Shown here piece after piece: positions 63,788 through 64,000 of a DNA stretch of 64,000 bases. Position numbers and translations under genes: made by a program. Below the pieces are notes generated by a model. It did no database searches, was not told where the DNA came from, and was given only the letters and a program-made list of their open reading frames with translations. Origin of the DNA: Microvelia longipes (lineage: Eukaryota; Arthropoda; Insecta; Hemiptera; Veliidae); NCBI GenBank assembly GCA_018340805.1, contig JACMZG010001913.1, positions 13,326,348 through 13,390,347 of the forward strand. The letters are read 5' to 3'. Numbering within the stretch: position 1 is the stretch's first letter; every line of letters starts with the position of its first letter.

Positions 63788-64000
63788 TGTCTGTATTTTT
63801 CAAAGGAAATGCGCATAATTATCCAGTCGGTTATACAAATCTATGCCTCTAAAATTAGAAGTAAGCACTATTATTTGTACTAGTTTAAACCTTAGTAACT
63901 TATCTTTAAGCTTAGTCAGTTATCTTTAAAGGTTTTAGCGCATTTCCTTTGAAAAATACAGACAAAATGAGTTACGAGCTGACAATGAGTTGCTTGACAA
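63788..64000. mobile_element. GGTGGTCCGCATGT MITE, inner part, cut by window end
   Basis: CAAAGGAAATGCGCATAATT and GCGCATTTCCTTTGAAAAAT inner inverted repeats as in 33480-33620. Confidence 0.75.

Overview
The window is AT-rich, intron-rich animal DNA. It carries an ommochrome-type eye-pigment ABC transporter (scarlet) and a CNMamide neuropeptide precursor, so it comes from an insect or close arthropod relative; I cannot fix the order from sequence alone. About 2.3 kb is coding. Most of the rest is mobile-element debris, foldback elements, satellites and (AT)n microsatellites.

Two genes could be rebuilt exon by exon. The CNMamide precursor lies on the plus strand (coding exons 19952-20080, 21606-21762, 24120-24202; 122 residues; AATAAA at 24296). 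The scarlet orthologue lies on the minus strand (16 coding exons from 59834 down to the stop codon at 32418-32420; 636 residues). All splice phases agree across both models, and scarlet has every ABCG nucleotide-binding motif plus a six-helix membrane domain. The genes are tail to tail, 8.2 kb apart. They have no known shared pathway: one loads pigment precursors into eye pigment granules, the other encodes a secreted amidated peptide.

Layout: 1-8.6 kb holds a GC-hairpin element, a Jockey-like LINE relic split by a tRNA-derived SINE, an 83-bp satellite and two weak candidate exons. 8.8-19 kb is SINEs, a 5S-related repeat family, hAT-type MITEs (some nested) and foldback elements. 19.8-24.3 kb is the CNMamide gene with repeat-filled introns. 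24.4-32.4 kb holds a C-rich minisatellite, foldbacks, a degenerate 33-bp array and 5S-related repeats. 32.4-59.8 kb is scarlet, whose introns hold 20-bp and 91-bp satellites, MITEs, foldbacks and an LINE reverse-transcriptase relic. 59.8-64 kb is 5S-related repeats, a possible promoter area and hairpins.

The most unusual signal is the 7-mer GCGNAGC, the core of exceptionally stable DNA mini-hairpins. It recurs about 25 times and sits in repeat families that otherwise look unrelated. A roughly 830-bp repeat with an internal 5S rRNA promoter-like block is present in about a dozen copies and carries many of these motifs.
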